The position numbers were made by a program, and so were the translations under genes. Shown here piece by piece: positions 59,601-64,000 of a DNA stretch of 64,000 bases. Under the pieces are notes generated by a model. The model was not told the DNA's origin, did not search any database, and was given only the letters and a program-made list of their open reading frames with translations. Source of the stretch: Phoronis australis (taxonomy: Eukaryota > Phoronida > Phoronidae); assembly GCA_002633005.1 (NCBI GenBank), contig NMRA01000185.1:597297-661296 (forward strand), read 5' to 3'. Numbering within the stretch: the first letter of the stretch is position 1; each line of letters starts with the position of its first letter.

Positions 59601-60082
59601 TTTGATACCGTCAGCTCCTTTGAGCCATACTAACATGAGTTTATTAAAAAGTCGAGAATTTCGAGCGAACGACGAGTTTTGCAAGTAACTTCCCTTGACT
59701 GCCGCTTAAATCGCCTACTGGTGTGACAGTTATCAGTGATAATAATCGCCATATGAACAGATTGAGAGCGAAACCTTTAGTTTTCCTGACAGGCTAAACA
59801 ATTAATCCATAAAGATTCCGTACACAGGTTCGGCAACGACCCACGAAAAAGATCGAGAATACTGAAATTCCAAGCGCGTCAGATGATCCGTGTGAACGCT
59901 TGCGTTTCTGTGGTAAATAGTAGTAGCTTACCTGCAAAGTTGCCGAAGTTCCTCGACGTCGATACCTGAGTACAGCCGCCCCCTGTTGGCCTCTATTGAC
60001 TGGTAGTATGAAGTGTAGCCTTCTGTACATCTTCTGGCCTTCTCGGCGACATTTCGCGGACATGCTCCAGCGGAATAAATCC
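53438..60082 (-). CDS. Cysteine-rich, probably secreted or anchored protein, at least five exons, 5' end not found
   Basis: Not recognised as a named family. Exons 60082-59932, 56482-56346, 54362-54229, 54064-53974 and 53613-53438 join to 689 nt in one frame, about 228 residues plus stop. Cysteine spacing repeats: C-x10-C-x30-C, then C-x7-C-x21-C and C-x8-C-x22-C, with 8 and 13 residues between blocks. Blocks read like helical hairpins closed by disulfides, typical of extracellular proteins. The last exon is Ser/Thr-rich (TTAAQTTSSV) and ends in a hydrophobic stretch (HWTVLLVILF), suggesting a GPI signal or membrane anchor. A signal-peptide exon is expected above 60082 but was not identified. 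The junction into the fourth exon uses an unusual GAG acceptor or hides a missed exon. It lies tail to tail with QARS. Confidence 0.5.
53974..54064 (-). CDS. Cysteine-rich gene, possible exon 4
   Basis: The donor is AAAC/GTAAGT. It encodes GRLTRKDAFSHGFILGARIS then PKECFNMINK. To keep the frame with exon 3 the acceptor must be GAG at 54065-54066; a CAG lies 2 nt earlier at 54067-54069 but shifts the phase. Either acceptor choice or an unseen exon explains this. Confidence 0.35.
54229..54362 (-). CDS. Cysteine-rich gene, exon 3
   Basis: The acceptor is GCAGCTCAG (the second AG keeps the phase from exon 2) and the donor CAG/GTAGGA. It encodes STEAVECIEENIRVNCGKEP then AKLMNALVRPTLNMGDIRCD. Cysteine spacing C-x8-C-x22-C repeats that of exon 2. 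Confidence 0.55.
54368..56345 (-). other. Intron of the cysteine-rich gene
   Basis: It contains the family-D fragment at about 55881-56022. Otherwise nothing recognised. Confidence 0.4.
55881..56022. mobile_element. TIR element, family D fragment or solo copy
   Basis: CTCGTCCGGGTTACCGCCCA on the left, repeated GCTTACCGCCCACCCC words, AAGCGCCCATGCTCGGC, and a right end whose reverse complement is ACCGTAATCGTCCGCGC. It resembles the ends and subterminal words of 42351-43239. The left terminus is degraded. Confidence 0.5.
56346..56482 (-). CDS. Cysteine-rich gene, exon 2
   Basis: The acceptor is CTCTTATAG and the donor GAAA/GTAAGT. It encodes EFSKMASCFTKLQENCSPSV, then KTLHANLDGVVGIHGICFEP and GFIE. 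The phase matches exon 1 exactly, and the joined LC-S-EFSKMASC continues the cysteine pattern. Confidence 0.55.
57103..57120 (+). repeat. Poly-A tract
   Basis: An A homopolymer of about 18 nt in the intron of the minus-strand gene, flanked by two GGGGGCTCGAAT words about 190 bp apart. Confidence 0.8.
57779..58000. mobile_element. Short TIR element, family 'GGCGGATCCAGGATTTT', copy 3
   Basis: The left end is CAGTGGCGGATTTGCAACC and the reverse-complemented right end CAGGAGCGGATCCAGGATTT. CCATA occurs immediately outside both ends, a 5-bp target duplication. A poly-C stretch precedes the right end, as in the other copies. It is non-coding. Confidence 0.7.
58843..59729. mobile_element. Possible TIR element (CTGTCACACC ends, 887 bp)
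   Basis: The left end CTGTCACACCTGAACGATTA and the reverse-complemented right end CTGTCACACCAGTAGGCGAT share a 10-bp perfect terminal match and a weaker continuation. No domain is recognised in the interior frames. Confidence 0.4.
59932..60082 (-). CDS. Cysteine-rich gene, exon 1 of those seen
   Basis: The acceptor is CATTTTCAG and the donor TGCAG/GTAAGC. In the joining frame it encodes IYSAGACPRNVAEKARRCTE, then YTSYYQSIEANRGRLYSGID and VEELRQLC. It starts after one base of a split codon and ends after two. Confidence 0.55.
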
Positions 60083-63000
60083 CTGAAAATGTCGAATTTT
60101 CTCATTACTGTCAACGCTATAACAAAATTTTAATGCCTCAGCAGTCGTCAGAATTCGTGCACAAAAAGATCGATATTAACATGAATCTTAGATGAGATTA
60201 GCATTTATCTTCAAATAGGAAGTTAGAAGCTGTTGAGAGGGAGCACGGACCAAGGGTGGGAAACACTTTCAAATGGGAAGTGTGTGCCCAAACACAGGTA
60301 GTACAGTCCAGTAGAAATGGGAAGTGCGCCGTTGAGGACAAGAAGGATTGGTGATTTTTCGTTAAGGGACACATCAATTCGAGCTGCATTTGACCGTTTA
60401 GCTGGCTATAAAACGATAATCTACTTAGGCCTTCTACTCTCATAAAATCGACTTGCACAAAAGACCCAATTCGATTTTTGTTTTCAAGTCAGCAAAACAG
60501 GGCGAAATTCAGCTTCACTATATTTTCCTCGAAACAAATCTAATATTCGCATTAATGGCATTACTGAATATAACCTACAATAGAATCAAATGTTTGTTTT
60601 AGTAACTTTGGTTCATTTTGTTTGTCGTTTTGCGAGACCATATAAGTCAAGTACCGATTTGTGGTCAAAAGATGACAATCCGCGACAAGAAGAATTCGAG
60701 TACATCTCTGCAGAGCACTTGGACTAATCTCTGGTGGCTCGCAAGATGTCGCCTCGGGGTGATCTTACGCATGTCAAAAATGCAAGATATAACAGATAGA
60801 AACATTTACAAAAATAAAGTCTACATTTTTCTGCCACAAGAGAAAATAAATATTCCACAGGATTATCCATCAGAGCACAGATGCTATTATCCCGGTTTAT
60901 GCTGAAACCGGAAGAGATGTCTGGAATAATGAGTAAAATCTTCATCATTTTTAAACCACTGGAGATGAGCCTTCTGAATTCGAGAATTTTCTACAATAAT
61001 GGTTATGTTTGCTTCAAATGGCTTCCGGACAACAGCTCGCGTCAGCTACCAAACATCTAGTTTAAAATGTACGTATGTTAATCGCCTAGAGCCCTCCAAA
61101 TCCATTTAATACCACACACCTAGTAAAGTAGATCTGAAGTCGTAGACGCGACTTTTCACTGACAGTACATTAACTCGATCCATTACCACCAGGGGTCATA
61201 AGCGTGGGATTTTCCCCAATCCCTCCTAAGCTACGTTAAACAGAATAGTAATTCGTTTATCGATTTAAGTAAATGTCTACATATTTGAAGGTCTCTTGAC
61301 TAGAATGACTCGGGGGGCTTAGCTGTCAGAAGTCCTATACACTTACAGACTTGAGTACATACAAACCAAGATCAAATGCATGTATGTTTCAAATACCGAG
61401 CTACTTCCAGCCCTGCGGAGTGGGAGCGGCTGAATTTACAAGCGAAAACAAATCATTACCAAAACGTCAGTCGTATCCATGAAGGGTCTTGTTAGTGACA
61501 GTGAAATGTATATTGTTGGTTTCAATCACTGAGACCGAACGCAGTAAGATAACTTTGAGTCGGGTTGAATTTAACTCCGGAAGAGAAAAAGCATCGCCCA
61601 GTGAGATCGTGTGGCCAAAGACCACTGACGTTCATGAAACTACCCCGACATGATGTTTTGACATTTTTTATTCAAAATTTTTGTCAGTTTGGTTCAGTGA
61701 ACAAGAACTGAACAGTTTTTGGGTATTACTGAAAATAAAGATTGACACGTACTTTCACGACCCACGTCTGCATACTACGGGACAAGTTGAACTTCGGCTC
61801 CAGTTTGAAAGACCTTTCAACTATCTGGCGCCGATAACGGAAACCAAACATCATTAGGTGAACTAAGACTAAAAAGATGCGTCTCTCGAAAAGAAAGACT
61901 TTCTATGATCTTGTAATGAGGTCGAGTGCAAGCAAGAAGAACTCAAGGGTTGACATCAGGTGCCTCTTAAAGAAAATGAAATCTCAGGACACTAAGAACA
62001 GATTTAACATGCAGATTGAAGTTTGGTTGTGGTTTTCTTAATTAAACCGCGACAAAGCGATGCTCAACTGGTACCTTGAATGTGCCAGCTAGTAAAACAT
62101 GAATTTAAGACATTAGCGAATCCAAGATGTCCCGGCGTAAGGGGGGAGCACAACATGCAGATATGTTTTTGGTCAAGTTCATGGCGGGGGCAGGTCACCA
62201 AAATCCAGCAGTACAATGTTAAACTGCAATCAAATGTTGACGAAATTCTGAGTATTGAACCCTGCAATGAGTCGAGTCTAGCCCCCGAATCACCTGGAGA
62301 AATCCGACTCCTAGAGTATCTTAACCCCAGTCGAAGCATGCTGCGAATAGAATAACAAAGTTCTGAGGTCACGTGCCGCCAACCGAGGTTGTATCGCGAT
62401 ATTTTGGTTCAGACGTCGTTTCGCTTATCATCAGAAAACTGTTGACCCGATAGTTTTTTGTGGTGGGCGCATCACTGTACAATTAACCCGAGTATGATCT
62501 CTGACACGATATAATGATAATGACACATCGACAGCAGCTGTAGGTCGGAATTTTCAACTTTTACAGAAAATCAGCACCCCTTTTAACAATAGCCGGGTGA
62601 TGCTTAGCTTGTAACATTATTCATATCAGTGAGATAGTATTGTGGAAAAGTTCTCCATCAAGAGTGATCGAGAGCAAGTCACGTGCTCGCTGCCAGTCAC
62701 CTGCTCACTGCCAGTGCGGCTCCTACTAAGATGATGATAATTCACGGTGGTGACACACATATCTCTCGGGTCGCGATTGTGACTTGGAATCGCAATTTAA
62801 ACCCATTTTTAAGATTAGATGCCTTGGACCTATGACCCAAATGGGTCCTAGCTTTGACATATCCGTTCGCGGCCCATAGGAAATAGGTGAATATCATCGA
62901 CCACTGTGTACTATGTCCTATGATGAGCTTGTTTCGCGATAGTTCACTAGCTGTATATGTCATTACACGTAACAGTTCTCGAACAAAGATTGATATCATC

Positions 63001-64000
63001 ATGACAACAAATTTACGAACATTACTGATGGTATTTCATGGACTATTCGAAAGTACATGTTAAAATCGACTCGCATATCGAACGTCTCGGACTTTTACAG
63101 ACACCAAACCCAATTCTAAACAATTCTCGTGCCGACTGCCGTGTTTAACAATAGCCGTTTTGAGACGAGTACGAGCTGTTATTGCCGCGCCAAAATATTT
63201 CAGCGGTTTCTACCAAACATCATATTATTAGGCACAAAGAAACTTGTTAAAAGCGTTAGCAACAAAGTAGTTAGAAGAAGGAATTGGCCAATTATACCGA
63301 AATGTTAATGGGACGTTTATTGTCACTCATGAATAGTTTCGTGACAGCAACGTACGGCTGAAATGAACAATTTATTTGTACCTGTATAATTTAGAGGGTC
63401 CTCCTCTACAGTGATTACGGTGCTCTCTTGACGCTAGCAAACTAATACCAAAAGACGAGACGAAACGATCAATCCTTACTTTTCAAATACTATAATTTGT
63501 ATCCAAGGATTTTTTGTTAACTACTTGATCCAGTCATCCTTCAGAGGGTGACAGAATTAGAAGTTCTGTTTTTGCACAACAACCAATTTTACAAAAATTA
63601 AATTTAATGTGAAACGATCGTTATATTTGGCTGAACTCATTAATAGTGTCACACACCCGAATATGTTTTAGCGCTAACGACGAGCACCACTGGTTTTTAT
63701 ATAGGTTGGTGTCAATTATTTACGTATTTATCTTTCCAAAATGTGCCTAGAGTTAATCATTGCATAGGTTAAAATCGCTAACTGCCGCAGCAAACGCAAT
63801 TCTACAGGTTGAAAACGTGTTGACCTGCACTCGCGTCTTATCCATGTTTTGATTGGTTAATCAAACCATTTTTAATTGCCACCAAGTACGACATGTAGCG
63901 GTTTGTTTTCTAAACACCCGACAAGATGTATTCAATTTTAATGAACTGTAGACTCTACTACGTGTCCAACGTCCATCAAATAGCAGACAGGAGGGATTAG
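60083..64000. other. Upstream flank of the cysteine-rich gene, no gene recognised
   Basis: The missing signal-peptide exon should lie here or beyond. Open frames at 62064-62372 (both strands) and 62742-63002 (minus) have no recognisable domain or convincing splice context. A duplicated phrase (CACGTGCTCGCTGCCAGT / CACCTGCTCACTGCCAGT) lies at 62680-62715. Confidence 0.4.

Overview
The window is animal nuclear DNA: spliced genes with GT-AG introns, AT-rich introns full of transposon debris, and one assembly gap. The main gene encodes a eukaryotic glutaminyl-tRNA synthetase. The repeats (an L1/Tx1-like LINE, hAT elements including one with a ZNF862-like transposase, a THAP-domain fragment, many short inverted-repeat elements) suggest a marine invertebrate, possibly a deuterostome such as a hemichordate or lancelet. 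The species cannot be fixed from sequence alone.

Layout. (1) 1-4261: repeats (SDR-like copy, LINE 3' end, a 42-bp inverted-repeat element, a tRNA-derived SINE head) leading into the first visible QARS exon. That exon and its upstream intron are duplicated around a single ambiguous base, most likely an assembly artefact. (2) 4262-50665, plus strand: QARS, 20 exons, 2244 coding nt (747 residues plus stop), covering most of the N-terminal domain, the whole catalytic core (HIGH and VSKRK motifs) and the whole anticodon-binding region. About the first 40 residues are not found here. Its introns hold nested elements: a LINE at 14.95-19.4 kb interrupted by an ordered array of CTCF-like motifs and a small hAT-like element; a 5.5-kb hAT element at 22.9-28.5 kb with a dead multi-exon transposase and a second hAT-like element inside it; and TIR elements at 31.1-32.6, 38.75-38.98 and 42.35-43.24 kb. 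(3) 50666-53437: QARS 3' end and convergent intergenic DNA. (4) 53438-60082, minus strand: at least five exons of an unrecognised cysteine-rich, probably secreted or membrane-anchored protein with repeated C-x(7,8)-C-x(21,22)-C spacing and a hydrophobic C-terminus; its first exon was not found. (5) 60083-64000: no recognisable gene.

There is no operon logic: one housekeeping gene, one lineage-type gene facing it tail to tail, and many generations of mobile DNA. I see no defence system, CRISPR array or gene cluster. The most unusual structure is the a-b-c ordered 11-site CTCF-like motif array at 16.2-17.8 kb; the cysteine-rich minus-strand gene is the best candidate for an undescribed protein family. 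Family assignments rest on recalled motifs and sequences; no search was run.
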